64,000 bases of DNA from Archangium gephyra (lineage in GTDB: Bacteria; Myxococcota; Myxococcia; Myxococcales; Myxococcaceae), in contig NZ_CP011509.1 of assembly GCF_001027285.1 (NCBI RefSeq), positions 236,501 to 300,500 of the forward strand, read 5' to 3'. Of the stretch, positions 52,259-61,119 are shown piece after piece (the first letter of the stretch is position 1; every line of letters begins with the position of its first letter). The notes below the pieces were generated by a model. The model was not told the DNA's origin, did no database searches, and saw only the letters and a list, made by a program, of their open reading frames with translations. A program made the position numbers and the translations under genes.

Positions 52259-52613
52259 CCCCCTCCGCTGTCCGAAACCACGTCATTTCCTGTCCTCGTT
52301 CAGGACAGTGGGCGGGGCCACCTCGTAAGCCCCTGAGACTCCAGGATTCTTGGCCTCCGAGAGACCCCTCCGGTGTGCGAGGCACGGAGTTGACTGGAGC
52401 ATCAATGCTCCACTCCCCCTACATGACGCAGTGCGTCGTCCCCGCATCCATGACGCAACGGGTCTGGCGCGAGGATTGCTCGGGTTGCTCCTCGTCCGGA
52501 GGCAACGCGATGCTCACGGACTCCCTCGCTGTCGCATGGCGCTGGAAAAACCCGCTTCCGCCACACCCCCACTGCCCTGACCGGCCTGCCGGCAGGGACA
52601 CCAAGGAGTCCCC
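52259..52613 (+). promoter_or_regulatory. Lipase upstream region with hairpin and candidate -35
   Basis: No convincing gene is visible in this 355-base stretch. A short hairpin TGTCC-TCGTTC-AGGACA-like lies near 52290-52310. A dyad TGGAGCA-TCAA-TGCTCCA lies at 52395-52412, directly overlapping a TTGACT box at 52390-52395. The dyad is a candidate operator or RNA hairpin, but no -10 box at normal spacing is clear. Confidence 0.4.
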
Positions 52614-53720
52614 ATGAAGAAGCTGCACACCCTGTTGATGGCGCTGTGCGCGCTCGGGCTTGCCTCCCAGGCGCAGGCCGGTGCCGCGAAGACGACCTAC
52701 CCCGTGGTGTTCGCCCACGGCATGGCCGGCTTCGACGACATCCTCGGCTACGACTACTGGGGCGACGACTACGGCATGTTCGTGGGCGACACGTGCAGCC
52801 TCTTCGAGACGCCCTGCAACGAGGACATCGACGGCGGCCAGAAGAGCTTCGTGGGCCAGGTGCAGCCCTTCCAGAACTCCGAGGTGCGTGGCCTGGACCT
52901 GGCCAACGACATCGAGGGGTACATGGCCAGCACGGGCGCCACGCGGGTGAATCTGATCGGCCACTCGCAGGGAGGCCTGGACGCGCGCAAGGCGGCCAAG
53001 GTGCTCTACACCCGCAAGGGCTACACCGTGGTGAGCGTGCTCGTCAGCGTGTCCTCGCCCCACCGCGGCTCGCCCGTGGCCAAGTACATCCTCGACCTGA
53101 AGCCCGGCGTCACCAGCGTCATCTCCGCCCTGGCCGAGTTCTACGGCAACGTCGTCTACCAGTCGGGCAATGACGCCTTCGCCGGCGCCAAGCAGCTCGT
53201 CTACAACGACTACAGCTCCACCGATGGCATCACCACCGGCGCCAAGGCCTTCAACGTCAACAACCCCATCGACTCGCGCTACGCCTCCCGCTACGTCTCG
53301 CTCCTCACCGCGCAGAACGGCGTCAACGTGAACCCCGCGCTCTGGCTGCTCAGCGAGTTCATCTACGACATCGACGGCGACGGCTACTGCCTGGAGGACT
53401 GCGACAACGACGGCGCCGCCGGCAAGGGCGACGGCTACGCCAACGAGTCGGATGACGACGGCCTGGTGGGCATCAACTCGCAGCAGATGGGCTACCGGCT
53501 GCGCTACAGCGAGAGCGCGCTGGGCTTCGACTACGTGGGCACCGACTCCAACGTCCCCTACATGGGCAACATCAACACGCCCAGCGCCTCCTCGCAGATG
53601 ACCTCCACCTCGAGCGTCATCACCCAGGACCACATGGACGTCGTCGGAGTGGGCCCCGACACCTTCGATGAGCCCGAGTTCTACGCCGCCATCATCGACT
53701 ACATCGCCTACTTCGACTGA
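52614..53720 (+). CDS. Secreted triacylglycerol lipase (family I)
   Basis: A 368-residue secreted lipase (signal peptide MKKLHTLLMALCALGLASQ, cleavage after AQA). It has the oxyanion motif VVFAHGMAGFDDI, the nucleophile GHSQGGLDAR, and the His in QDHMDVVG near the C-terminus. These fit bacterial lipase subfamilies I.1/I.2, which need a dedicated foldase. The next gene encodes that chaperone. An inserted Asp-rich segment (DIDGDGYCLEDCDNDGAAG then DGYANESDDDG) looks like calcium-binding loops and is unusual for the family. The start has an AGGAGTCCCC ribosome binding site. Confidence 0.92.
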   Translation: MKKLHTLLMALCALGLASQAQAGAAKTTYPVVFAHGMAGFDDILGYDYWGDDYGMFVGDTCSLFETPCNEDIDGGQKSFVGQVQPFQNSEVRGLDLANDIEGYMASTGATRVNLIGHSQGGLDARKAAKVLYTRKGYTVVSVLVSVSSPHRGSPVAKYILDLKPGVTSVISALAEFYGNVVYQSGNDAFAGAKQLVYNDYSSTDGITTGAKAFNVNNPIDSRYASRYVSLLTAQNGVNVNPALWLLSEFIYDIDGDGYCLEDCDNDGAAGKGDGYANESDDDGLVGINSQQMGYRLRYSESALGFDYVGTDSNVPYMGNINTPSASSQMTSTSSVITQDHMDVVGVGPDTFDEPEFYAAIIDYIAYFD

Positions 53721-53737
53721 GCCGCACCCGCTGTCCC

Positions 53738-53777
53738 CCCCGGAGGGCCCCCCGTCGCGTGCGAGGGCCTTCCGGGG
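53738..53777 (+). terminator. Hairpin between lipase and its chaperone
   Basis: CCCCGGAGGGCCC (53738-53750) pairs with GGGCCTTCCGGGG (53765-53777), 13 positions with one G-T wobble, around a 14-base loop. There is no T run. It could lower chaperone expression relative to lipase or protect the lipase message. Confidence 0.5.
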
Positions 53778-53810
53778 TAGCCTTCTCCCGCTTCCGCCCC
53801 CCTCCCCGAG

Positions 53811-54881
53811 ATGAAGCCGCCCATGAACCGTCGGAAGGCTCCGCTGTTGCTGGCATTCGTGTTGCTCCTCGCCGGCTCCGCCCTGCTCGTCTTCAAGGCG
53901 CGTCCCGAGGCGGGCCCCTCCCAAGAGGCGGCCCCGGCGCGCGCCCCGGCCCCCGTGGCCCCCGGCGCCCAGGTCCGCGTGGACCAGACCCCGGGCTTCC
54001 CCACGGAAGAGGAGCAGCGCGCGAGCGGTCTGGAGCGGCCGGAGAAGGACCTGGTCTCCTACCTGCGCTCGCACTACGGCGCCCGCATCCGCGACCCGCA
54101 CATGCAGATGCGCATGCTCGAGCAGCTCATGCGCCACTTCCAGAAGCTCAACCCCGGCGGCTGGGAGGCGGACCTGCTCGCCGTGCTCAAGCAGGCCTTC
54201 CCCGAGCTGTATGACGAGCTCGTCCAGCGGCTGCGCCAGCGCCTGGACTACGAGTCGTGGGTGAAGGAGCACCACGCCGAGCTCCAGGACAAGCCGGACG
54301 CCGAGCGCCGCGCCGCCGTCTGGGAGGAGCGCCACCGGCTGTTCGGCAAGGAGGTGGCGGAGAAGATCTGGGTCGCCGAGCTGCGCAACACCGCCGTGGC
54401 CGATGCGCTCAAGAGCATCGACGCACTGCCGGGCGCGAGCGTGAGCGACCGGATGGCGCAGTACAAGCAGAGCCTGGAGAAGACGTACGGAGAGAAGTCG
54501 CAGGCCTACGTGCAGGCCCACCAGCAAGAGCTGATGAACCGCTTCCTGGACCTGGGCTCGGTGCAGAAGGACCTGGGGACGATGCCGCCCGAGCAGCGCG
54601 CGCAGAACCTGCGCACCCTCCGCAAGGAGATGGGCCTGGACGAGCAGGCGCTGCAGCGCTGGGAGGAGCTGGACCGGGTGCGCGACGCGCGCTGGGAGAC
54701 GGGCTCGCAGTACATGTCCGAGCGCGAGGCGCTGGCCCAGCAGTACTCGGGGCCGGAGCTGGAGGCGCGGCTGACGGAGCTGCGCGCGCGCTACTTCTCC
54801 GACGAGGCGCAGACGGTGGCCGAGGAGGAGCAGAGCGGCTTCTTCCGCTACACCCGCCCCCGGCAGTGGGGCCGCAACTAG
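53811..54881 (+). CDS. lifO: Lipase-specific foldase (Lif) type chaperone
   Basis: A 356-residue protein with a non-cleaved N-terminal membrane anchor (RKAPLLLAFVLLLAGSALLVF), a Pro/Ala-rich linker, and a long helical domain (EEQRASGLERPEKDLVSYLRSHYG, LEQLMRHFQKLNPGGWEADLL). This matches the steric chaperones that fold family I lipases in the periplasm. Immediate downstream position to a lipase is the strongest point. The conserved RxxFDY motif is not clearly seen, so the helix-rich type is divergent. Its stop overlaps the convergent SDR gene by 4 bases. A second start at 53823 is possible. Confidence 0.75.
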   Translation: MKPPMNRRKAPLLLAFVLLLAGSALLVFKARPEAGPSQEAAPARAPAPVAPGAQVRVDQTPGFPTEEEQRASGLERPEKDLVSYLRSHYGARIRDPHMQMRMLEQLMRHFQKLNPGGWEADLLAVLKQAFPELYDELVQRLRQRLDYESWVKEHHAELQDKPDAERRAAVWEERHRLFGKEVAEKIWVAELRNTAVADALKSIDALPGASVSDRMAQYKQSLEKTYGEKSQAYVQAHQQELMNRFLDLGSVQKDLGTMPPEQRAQNLRTLRKEMGLDEQALQRWEELDRVRDARWETGSQYMSEREALAQQYSGPELEARLTELRARYFSDEAQTVAEEEQSGFFRYTRPRQWGRN

Positions 54882-55660
54882 CGCGCGGTGTAGCCGCCGT
54901 CCACCACGAGCTCCGCGCCGGTGACGTAGCGCGAGGCGTCCGAGGCCAGGTAGAGGATGGCCTCGGCGATGTCCTCGGGCTCACCCATGCGGCCCAGCGG
55001 CGAGGCGCCCTCGAGCTTCTTCCACGCCTCGTCCTCGCTGCCCACCTGCTGGACGAAGCCGTCCCACCAGTCCGCGTTCTGCCAGATGGGCGTGCGCACC
55101 CCGCCCGGGAACACCGCGTTGACGCGGATGCTATCGGGCGCGCACTCCATGGCCACCGCCTTGCTCAACATGCGCACCCCGCCCTTGCTCGCCGAGTAGG
55201 CCGCCGTCCCGGGACTGCCCACCAGCCCGGACACCGAGGCCACGTTGATGATGGAGCCCCCGCGCTTGCCCAGCCGCATGGTGCGCACCGCGTACTTGGT
55301 GCCCAGGAAGACGGCGTCCAGGTTCACCGCCATCTGCTCGCGCCACTCCGCCATGCTCATCTCCGCCACCGAGCGCGAAATGGCGATGCCCGCGTTGTTC
55401 ACCAGCACGTCCAGCCGGCCATACACGTCCAGCGTGCGCGCCATCACCTTCTGCCACGTCACCTCGTCCGTGACGTCGTGCACCGCGAAGAAGGACAGCC
55501 CTCCGGCCGCACGGATGTCCTGCGCCACCTGCTCGCCCGCTGGCGAGATGTCCGTCACCACCACCCGCGCGCCCTCCCGGCCGAACATCAGCGCCGTGGC
55601 ACGCCCGATTCCCGAAGCCGCCCCCGTCACGAGGGCCACCTTGTCCTTCAATCGACTCAT
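54878..55660 (-). CDS. Short-chain dehydrogenase/reductase
   Basis: A 260-residue classical SDR starting MSRLKDKVALVTGAASGIG. It has VVVTDI for the cofactor, NNAGIAISRS, the catalytic Ser in IINVASVSGLVG, and YSASKGG. The C-terminus is YVTGAELVVDGGYTAR. Motifs and length are standard for oxidoreductases acting on hydroxysteroids, sugars or acyl chains; the substrate is not known. It converges with the lipase chaperone (4-base overlap). Confidence 0.9.
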   Translation of the reverse strand: MSRLKDKVALVTGAASGIGRATALMFGREGARVVVTDISPAGEQVAQDIRAAGGLSFFAVHDVTDEVTWQKVMARTLDVYGRLDVLVNNAGIAISRSVAEMSMAEWREQMAVNLDAVFLGTKYAVRTMRLGKRGGSIINVASVSGLVGSPGTAAYSASKGGVRMLSKAVAMECAPDSIRVNAVFPGGVRTPIWQNADWWDGFVQQVGSEDEAWKKLEGASPLGRMGEPEDIAEAILYLASDASRYVTGAELVVDGGYTAR

Positions 55661-55816
55661 AGAGGCCGCACCACCTGCCCTCTCCACCCGGAGCGACACC
55701 GGGGTGGAAGGCACGTTACCTGACTTGCGGACCTTTCTGACTCTGTAATTTTCAAGAAGGACTGGAGTTTTCCCCACTTCGGGTGAAAAACCCGAGTCGC
55801 GGAGTACGCCCGGTCC

Positions 55817-56395
55817 TCACCGGCCGCGGGAGCCGCCCCCCCGGCTGGAGCCGCGCCGCTCGGGGTTCTGCCTCGCCCCACCCCGCTGCGAGCCGCGGCC
55901 TTTCGGCGGAGCCGCACGCGGGGGCGTGCGCGTGTCTGGCCCCGTCTCGCGGACCGTCCGCGCCGCCGCGCTCCGAGGAGTCCGGCGCTCACCGCTCGCC
56001 GCCGGGGCGCTCCGGGTGGTCCGGCGGGGCGTGGTGGAGCGCTTCACCGCTGCCTCGGCCTGCTTGCGGCGATGGCGGGAGGGCCCCACCTTGTCGCCCG
56101 TCTCCAGGTCCACCGTCTCGCGGGCGATGAGCTTGTTGAAGTTGCTCCGGTGCCCGTGCGCGTGCGCCGAGTACACGAGCGCCAGCTTGTTCTCCTCGAA
56201 CTTCTCGAAGAACTCCTCCCAGCTGATGGGCTCCAGCGTCCCTCGCCCCCCGTAACCCGGGAAGTCGATCCGCAGGATGCCCGCGTGGCCCTTCTCTCCC
56301 GTCCCCGTCACCATGGAGGGCCGCCCACAGCGCAGCTCCGCCCACTGGCGGATCTCCTCATGGTCGATCGTGACATGGGAACTCTTCGTCGTCAT
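55817..56395 (-). CDS. Small conserved protein with basic repetitive tail
   Basis: A 192-residue protein. Residues 1-100 form a compact domain with a conserved look (MTTKSSHVTIDHEEIRQWAE, GILRIDFPGYGG, LEPISWEEFFEKFEENKLAL, RSNFNKLIARETVD); the rest is an Arg/Gly/Pro-rich, probably disordered tail (RRGSSRGGGSRGR at the end) that could bind nucleic acid. I believe the domain occurs in many bacteria as an uncharacterised protein. The ATG at 56395 is chosen; upstream ATG 56419 is also possible. Confidence 0.65.
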   Translation of the reverse strand: MTTKSSHVTIDHEEIRQWAELRCGRPSMVTGTGEKGHAGILRIDFPGYGGRGTLEPISWEEFFEKFEENKLALVYSAHAHGHRSNFNKLIARETVDLETGDKVGPSRHRRKQAEAAVKRSTTPRRTTRSAPAASGERRTPRSAAARTVRETGPDTRTPPRAAPPKGRGSQRGGARQNPERRGSSRGGGSRGR

Positions 56396-56641
56396 GGCGC
56401 ACCCCCTGTGACGGGCCACCTCGCCTGTCAGCGGCCCCTACTTCCGAGGGTGCACCTCGCCGCCTCCGATAACCACCTCTCCTCCCCTCCGGGAGCCCCC
56501 TTTTCCACCGCGCACCGGATGTCGCCTCGGCGCACGTGCGGATAGCCGAGGGCCACCCCCTGGGCATGAGCCGTATGATGACTGTTGCCGGGACGGCCCC
56601 TCGAGGCGCGTCCCGTCACGCATCATTCCACCGGTGGAACA

Positions 56642-57535
56642 ATGGATTTGAACCTCCTGGGCCTCTTCCTCGCCGTCGCGGAGACCGGCAGCTTCTCGGA
56701 AGCGGCCCGCAGGCTCGGGCTGCCCAAGTCGTCCGTGAGCCGGGGCGTGGCGAGCCTCGAGGCCTCCTTGGGTGCGCAGCTGCTCCACCGCACCACCCGT
56801 CACGTGTCCCTGAGCACCGCGGGTGCCGCGCTGTACGAGCGGACCGCCCCCCTGCTCGCCTCCCTCAAGGAAGCCGTCGGCACCCTGCCCGAGAGCGAGG
56901 AGGCCCCTTCCGGCGAGCTGCGCCTCACCGCCCCCCATGACATGGGCGCCACCTTCCTGCCCGAGGTCGTCGCCCGCTTCACCGCCCGCTACCCCTCGGT
57001 GCGCGTCGACTGCCGCCTCACCAACCGCAACGTGGACCTGGTGGCCGAGGGGTTCGATCTCGCGCTGCGCGCCTCGGGCGCGAAGCTGGCCGACTCCTCG
57101 TTGAGGGTCCGGCGGCTCGGGACGCTCGACGTGCAGCTCTTCGCCGCCCCCACGTACCTCGCCCGCCGGGGCACGCCCCGCTCGCCCGAGGAGCTCGCCC
57201 AGCATGACCTCATCGTGTTCCGCGGGCTCAAGTACCTGCGCGAGCTGGGCCTCCCGGAGAAGCAGGCACGCGTGCTCGGCGATGACATGCTCTTCCTGCG
57301 CGAGGCGGCGAAGGCGGGCGCGGGCATCGCCGTCCTCCCCACCTTCCTCGCCCAGGCGGACGTCACGTCCGGGCAGCTCGTCCGCGTGCTGCCCCGTTCC
57401 ACGCAGCCGTCCACGTCCCTCGTGATGCTGTACCCGCGCACCCAGCACGTCCCGAGGAAGGTGTCCGCCTTCCGCGACTTCCTGCTCGAGTTCCTCAAGG
57501 GACGGCCGCTGTCGGCCGCTCCCCCCGCGGGCTGA
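56642..57535 (+). CDS. LysR family transcriptional regulator
   Basis: A 297-residue LTTR. The winged helix is MDLNLLGLFLAVAETGSFSE and then AARRLGLPKSSVSRGVASLE. The effector-binding domain has two Rossmann-like lobes (GELRLTAPHDMGATFLPEVV to the end). The DNA-binding part ends by residue 60. Its gene ends 1 base before the convergent DODA-type gene, an arrangement also seen between LysR genes and such dioxygenases, though the usual control geometry is divergent. Target genes are not known. Confidence 0.92.
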   Translation: MDLNLLGLFLAVAETGSFSEAARRLGLPKSSVSRGVASLEASLGAQLLHRTTRHVSLSTAGAALYERTAPLLASLKEAVGTLPESEEAPSGELRLTAPHDMGATFLPEVVARFTARYPSVRVDCRLTNRNVDLVAEGFDLALRASGAKLADSSLRVRRLGTLDVQLFAAPTYLARRGTPRSPEELAQHDLIVFRGLKYLRELGLPEKQARVLGDDMLFLREAAKAGAGIAVLPTFLAQADVTSGQLVRVLPRSTQPSTSLVMLYPRTQHVPRKVSAFRDFLLEFLKGRPLSAAPPAG

Positions 57536-57536
57536 G

Positions 57537-58466
57537 TCAGCTGAAGAGGACCGAGCGCATCGACAGCGAGCCGAGATCGAAGCCACTCACCGGAAAGCGC
57601 GCCGTGTCCCGCTCACCCGCGGCCCCCGCCGCGTACAGGAGCGGGAGGTAGTGGTCGATGCTCGGGTGCGACATCCGGCCCGCATCGGTCTCGATGACGC
57701 GCGCCAGGAAGGCCCCATCGTGCTGCTCGAGCGCCCGCGCCACGTCCTGGTCGAAGCGCTCGGCCCACGCCGGGGTGGTGGTGTCTCCCGAGCGCAGGCT
57801 CGTGAAGGCGTGGCGCAGGTTGTGCGTCACGTTGCCGCTCCCCATCACCAGCACGCCCTCGTCCCGCAGCCCCGCGAGCGCCCGGCCCAACGCGAGGTGC
57901 TCGGAAGGCGCGAGCCGCGCGTCGATGCTCAGCTGCACCACCGGGACATCCGCCTCGGGCCGCAGGTGGTGGAGCACCGTCCACGTGCCGTGGTCCAGGC
58001 CCCAGTCGTCCTGCACCGAGGCCCTCGAGGCTCCGAGGAGTTGCACCACGCGCTTCGCGAGCTCGGCGCTGCCGGGCGCCGGGTACTGCATCTCGTAGAG
58101 GGCGCGCGGAAAGCCGCCGAAGTCGTGGATGGTGGGCGGGCGCTCGTTCCCCGTGAGGAAGGTGCCCGGAAGGAACCAGTGCGCGGAGATGGAGAGGATC
58201 GCCTTGGGCCTGGGCAGCTGACGGGCGAGCGAGCGGAAGCCCTGCGTCCAGGTGTTCTCCTCGATGGCGTTCATCGGCGAGCCGTGCCCGATGAAGAGCA
58301 CCGGCATGCGGGGCTCGGTGGAAGCGGTGGTCATGGCGGAGGTTCCTTCCTGGGGCGGACGCGCCGTACGGGCTGAATCCCGGCAGCCTGGAAGCGGCAG
58401 GGTCGAGGCCACGCCGAGTGCAGCGGCCTTGAGGAGGGTGCGCCGATCCGGCCGGGATGAAGACAT
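57537..58466 (-). CDS. DODA-type extradiol dioxygenase (YgiD-like)
   Basis: A 309-residue protein of the class III extradiol/DODA family. Metal ligands and catalytic residues are in VLFIGHGSPMNAIE, SISAHWF, PVVQLSIDARL and GSGNVTHNLRH, with WGLDHGTWTVLHH. The family cleaves aromatic diols (for example 4,5-DOPA) in the cytoplasm. The N-terminus is unusual: MSSSRPDRRTLLKAAALGVAS, a Tat-like twin-Arg signal followed by a Cys lipobox (PLPGC), suggesting export. The ATG at 58466 is used for this reason. Closest to YgiD, which is Zn- or Fe-dependent. Confidence 0.85.
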   Translation of the reverse strand: MSSSRPDRRTLLKAAALGVASTLPLPGCRDSARTARPPQEGTSAMTTASTEPRMPVLFIGHGSPMNAIEENTWTQGFRSLARQLPRPKAILSISAHWFLPGTFLTGNERPPTIHDFGGFPRALYEMQYPAPGSAELAKRVVQLLGASRASVQDDWGLDHGTWTVLHHLRPEADVPVVQLSIDARLAPSEHLALGRALAGLRDEGVLVMGSGNVTHNLRHAFTSLRSGDTTTPAWAERFDQDVARALEQHDGAFLARVIETDAGRMSHPSIDHYLPLLYAAGAAGERDTARFPVSGFDLGSLSMRSVLFS

Positions 58467-58565
58467 GGGGAAAGGATGCTCCGCTCGCCCGTGTTCCACT
58501 AGAGGGTCTTCGGGCAAATCACTGTTCCCAGGGTGGAACGGTGCGGGGATTCAACCCGGGACCCG

Positions 58566-58606
58566 GGCACCCTCACCCCGTCCCTCTCCCGGAGGGCGAG
58601 GGGAGA
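58566..58606. repeat. Solo copy of the 41-base palindromic repeat
   Basis: These 41 bases match the right terminal repeat of the MITE-like element at 14158-14198 with one difference near the end (AGGGGAGA in place of AGGGGAAA). The copy overlaps the last codons of mobA, whose C-terminal tail (TLPSPSGRGTG) is encoded by the repeat. Confidence 0.7.
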
Positions 58607-59265
58607 GTGGGCGGAGTGTTGGATGGGGTGTTCGCGGGGGGGCTCGGGGGACGTGAGACTCCGTGACGTGCCAGGTCCTCGGGTGTGTTCACGCTCACCA
58701 CCGCTCTCAGCTCCGCGTCCACCGCTCTCAGTGCATCCTCGGGGAGATGCTTCGTCCGGCAACGTGACAGCAGCGCTCGCAGGGAGGGCTCCTCCTTCTT
58801 CAGCGCCTCTCCCCATTCATCCGACAGGGCGCTTCGATACAGGGCCAGCAACGGCTCCACCCGGCCTCCTATCGTGAAGCACACCGCGTCCACCTCGGGG
58901 GTTCGTGCGCCCAGCAGCACCCGCACCGCCGCCTCCGACACGAAGGGCATGTCGCACGCCACCGCCAGCACCCACTCCGTCCTCGCCCCCACCAGCGCCG
59001 CGTGTACTCCTCCTGGTGCTCCCCTGCCTCGCACCACGTCGCCTACCGTCCGCAGGTGGAAGCGCGCGTAGGGCCCCGGCTCGTTCGCCACCAGCAGCAC
59101 GTCCCCACACACCCTCCCCAGCTCCAGTACCCGCTCCAGCACCGTCCGGCCCTCGACCTCCAGCAGGCCCTTGGCCACTCCGCCCAGCCGCTCGCCCTTG
59201 CCGCCCGCGATCACCGCCAGCGTCACGTCCGCGTACTCCGGCCCGCTTCGTTCCCTATCGCTCAC
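58573..59265 (-). CDS. mobA: Molybdenum cofactor guanylyltransferase
   Basis: A 230-residue nucleotidyltransferase. The N-terminal GTP motif is LAVIAGGKGERLGGVAKGLL, with Lys at the conserved place, and the acidic metal site is VACDMPFVSE. MobA joins GMP from GTP to molybdopterin to form the bis-MGD cofactor that the formate dehydrogenase needs. The C-terminus is extended by about 11 residues from a mobile repeat. It is divergent from moeA (109 bases between the starts), so both may be controlled from one region. Confidence 0.9.
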   Translation of the reverse strand: MSDRERSGPEYADVTLAVIAGGKGERLGGVAKGLLEVEGRTVLERVLELGRVCGDVLLVANEPGPYARFHLRTVGDVVRGRGAPGGVHAALVGARTEWVLAVACDMPFVSEAAVRVLLGARTPEVDAVCFTIGGRVEPLLALYRSALSDEWGEALKKEEPSLRALLSRCRTKHLPEDALRAVDAELRAVVSVNTPEDLARHGVSRPPSPPANTPSNTPPTLPSPSGRGTG

Positions 59266-59374
59266 GCCAGGCCTCCTCGCGCCCCGTGCTCCGTCCGCTG
59301 GTGAAGGCTAACTTCACTCCGGGCCCCGCACGCCCCGCCCTTGCGCTAAAGCTCTCCGGACGACGTCTGCTCGC

Positions 59375-60616
59375 ATGTCCCTCTCCCCCCTCGCCACCGC
59401 CCGGAAGGCCGCCCTCGACGCGATACAACCCGCGTCCCCTCTCCGCGTCCCCCTCCTCGACGCCCTCGGCCGCTTCCTCGCCCAGGATGTCGTCGCCTCG
59501 CGCTCCCTCCCCGGCTGCCCCGTCTCCGCCATGGATGGCTATGCCGTCCGCGCCGAGGACACCTCCGGCTCCAATCGCGACCGTCCCGCCCGCCTGCGCG
59601 TCGTCGACACCGTCTACGCCGGCCACCTGCCCTCGCGCTCCCTCCTGCCCGGCGAGGCCTCACGCATCTTCACCGGCGCTCCCCTCCCCGAGGGCTCCAA
59701 CGCCATCGTCCGCCAGGAGGCCACCGTCGTCCCCGCCGAGGGGCTCGTCGACATCTGCGTCAGCGTCCCGCCCGGCAAGGACATCCGCCCCACCGGAGAG
59801 GACCTCCTCGCCGGCACGCCCCTGCTCCGCGCCGGTCAGCGCATCGATGCCTCCATGCTCGGCGTGCTCGCCTCCCTGGGCGACTCCCATGTCCTCGTGC
59901 GGCCCCTGCCTCGCGTCGCCGTGCTCGCCACCGGGGATGAGCTCGTGCCTCCCGGCTCCCCCGCCCTTCCCCACCAGGTGTACGAGAGCAACCTCATCCT
60001 CGTCGCCGCCCTGGCTCGCGAGGCCGGGGCCCTCGTCGTCGCCCAGGAGCGCGCCCGGGATGACGATGAGGTGTTGCGCTCGGCCCTGCGGCGGCTGGCC
60101 AGCGGCGCCGAGGTGCTCGTCACCACCGGCGGCGCCTCCGTGGGCGACAAGGACCGCGTGAAGGGTCTCCTCGCCGGCCTGGGCGCCTCGTTCCTCGTGG
60201 ATGGGGTGGCCCTCAAGCCCGGCAAACCCGTGGCCGTCGCGAGACTCGGCACCACCACCGTCGTCGTGCTCCCCGGCAACCCCGGCGCCGCCACCGTCGC
60301 CTTCGACCAGTTCGCCCGGCCCCTCCTGCTGCGCTTCCAGGGCGTCTCCGAGGAGCGTCAACGCGTGCGCGCCCGGCTCGACGACGGGCGGCACAAGCAG
60401 GCCGGTTTCACCTACCTCATCAGCGGCACCCTGGAGACGCGCGAGGACGGCCAGGTGTGGGCCCGCATCCGCTCCCAGGGCGCCGGGCAGCACCTGCAGA
60501 ACATCGGCGCCGAGGGCCATGCCGTCCTCCCCCCGGGCCGCGCCGACTTCGCCGAGGGGGATGAGGTGGACTTCGAGCGCTTCGACCGGCCCCGCTTCCT
60601 CCCCGTGGTGCTTTGA
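59375..60616 (+). CDS. moeA: Molybdopterin molybdenumtransferase
   Basis: A 413-residue MoeA. The family start is PVSAMDGYAVRAED, with the MPT-binding loop DIRPTGEDLLAG and the TTGGASVGDKDRVKGLLAG segment in the central domain. The C-terminal domain has VVLPGNPGAATVAFDQFARP. It inserts molybdenum into adenylated molybdopterin. The gene is followed without gap by mobB and fdhD (TGATG, then ATGA overlaps). All serve maturation of the formate dehydrogenase. Confidence 0.94.
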   Translation: MSLSPLATARKAALDAIQPASPLRVPLLDALGRFLAQDVVASRSLPGCPVSAMDGYAVRAEDTSGSNRDRPARLRVVDTVYAGHLPSRSLLPGEASRIFTGAPLPEGSNAIVRQEATVVPAEGLVDICVSVPPGKDIRPTGEDLLAGTPLLRAGQRIDASMLGVLASLGDSHVLVRPLPRVAVLATGDELVPPGSPALPHQVYESNLILVAALAREAGALVVAQERARDDDEVLRSALRRLASGAEVLVTTGGASVGDKDRVKGLLAGLGASFLVDGVALKPGKPVAVARLGTTTVVVLPGNPGAATVAFDQFARPLLLRFQGVSEERQRVRARLDDGRHKQAGFTYLISGTLETREDGQVWARIRSQGAGQHLQNIGAEGHAVLPPGRADFAEGDEVDFERFDRPRFLPVVL

Positions 60617-61119
60617 TGCGTCCGCCCGCGCTCGCCGTGGTGGGCTGGTCCGGCTCCGGGAAGACGACGCTCCTCACCCGGCTCGTGCCCGAGCTGCGCC
60701 AGCGGGGCCTGCGCGTGGGCGTGGTGAAGCACTCGTCCGATGTGCATCCGCTGCACCGCGCGGGCAGTGACACCGCGCGCTACGCGGAGTCCGGCGCCGC
60801 CTTCGTCGCCTTCGCCAACCCGGCCGGCGTGCAGCTCTCCTTCCCCGAGCCTCCCGAGCAGGTGCTGGCCCTGCTCGAGCGCTTCGCCGGCACCGTGGAC
60901 CTGGTGCTCGTCGAGGGGTGGAAGCACGGGCCGCTGCCCAAGCTGGAGGTCTGGCGCGAGGGATTGGGGCCACTGCTCGCGGCGGAGCGGCGGGACGTGC
61001 TCGCCGTGGTGGGCGAGGCCGTGGTGCCCGAGGGAATGACACGCTTCGGCCCGGAGGATGTGCAAGGCATTGCCACCTTCCTCCAGCAGTGCCTGAGCGA
61101 CGGAGTGCTCTCGCGATGA
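60616..61119 (+). CDS. mobB: Molybdopterin-guanine dinucleotide biosynthesis adaptor
   Basis: A 167-residue GTP-binding protein with a P-loop: VVGWSGSGKTTLLTRLVPEL. The segment VGVVKHSSDVHPLHRAGSDT and the LVLVEGWKHGPLPKLEV switch region match MobB. It assists MobA in nucleotide attachment. The ATG at 60616 shares its A with the moeA stop (TGATG), and its own stop overlaps fdhD by ATGA. Confidence 0.92.
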   Translation: MRPPALAVVGWSGSGKTTLLTRLVPELRQRGLRVGVVKHSSDVHPLHRAGSDTARYAESGAAFVAFANPAGVQLSFPEPPEQVLALLERFAGTVDLVLVEGWKHGPLPKLEVWREGLGPLLAAERRDVLAVVGEAVVPEGMTRFGPEDVQGIATFLQQCLSDGVLSR

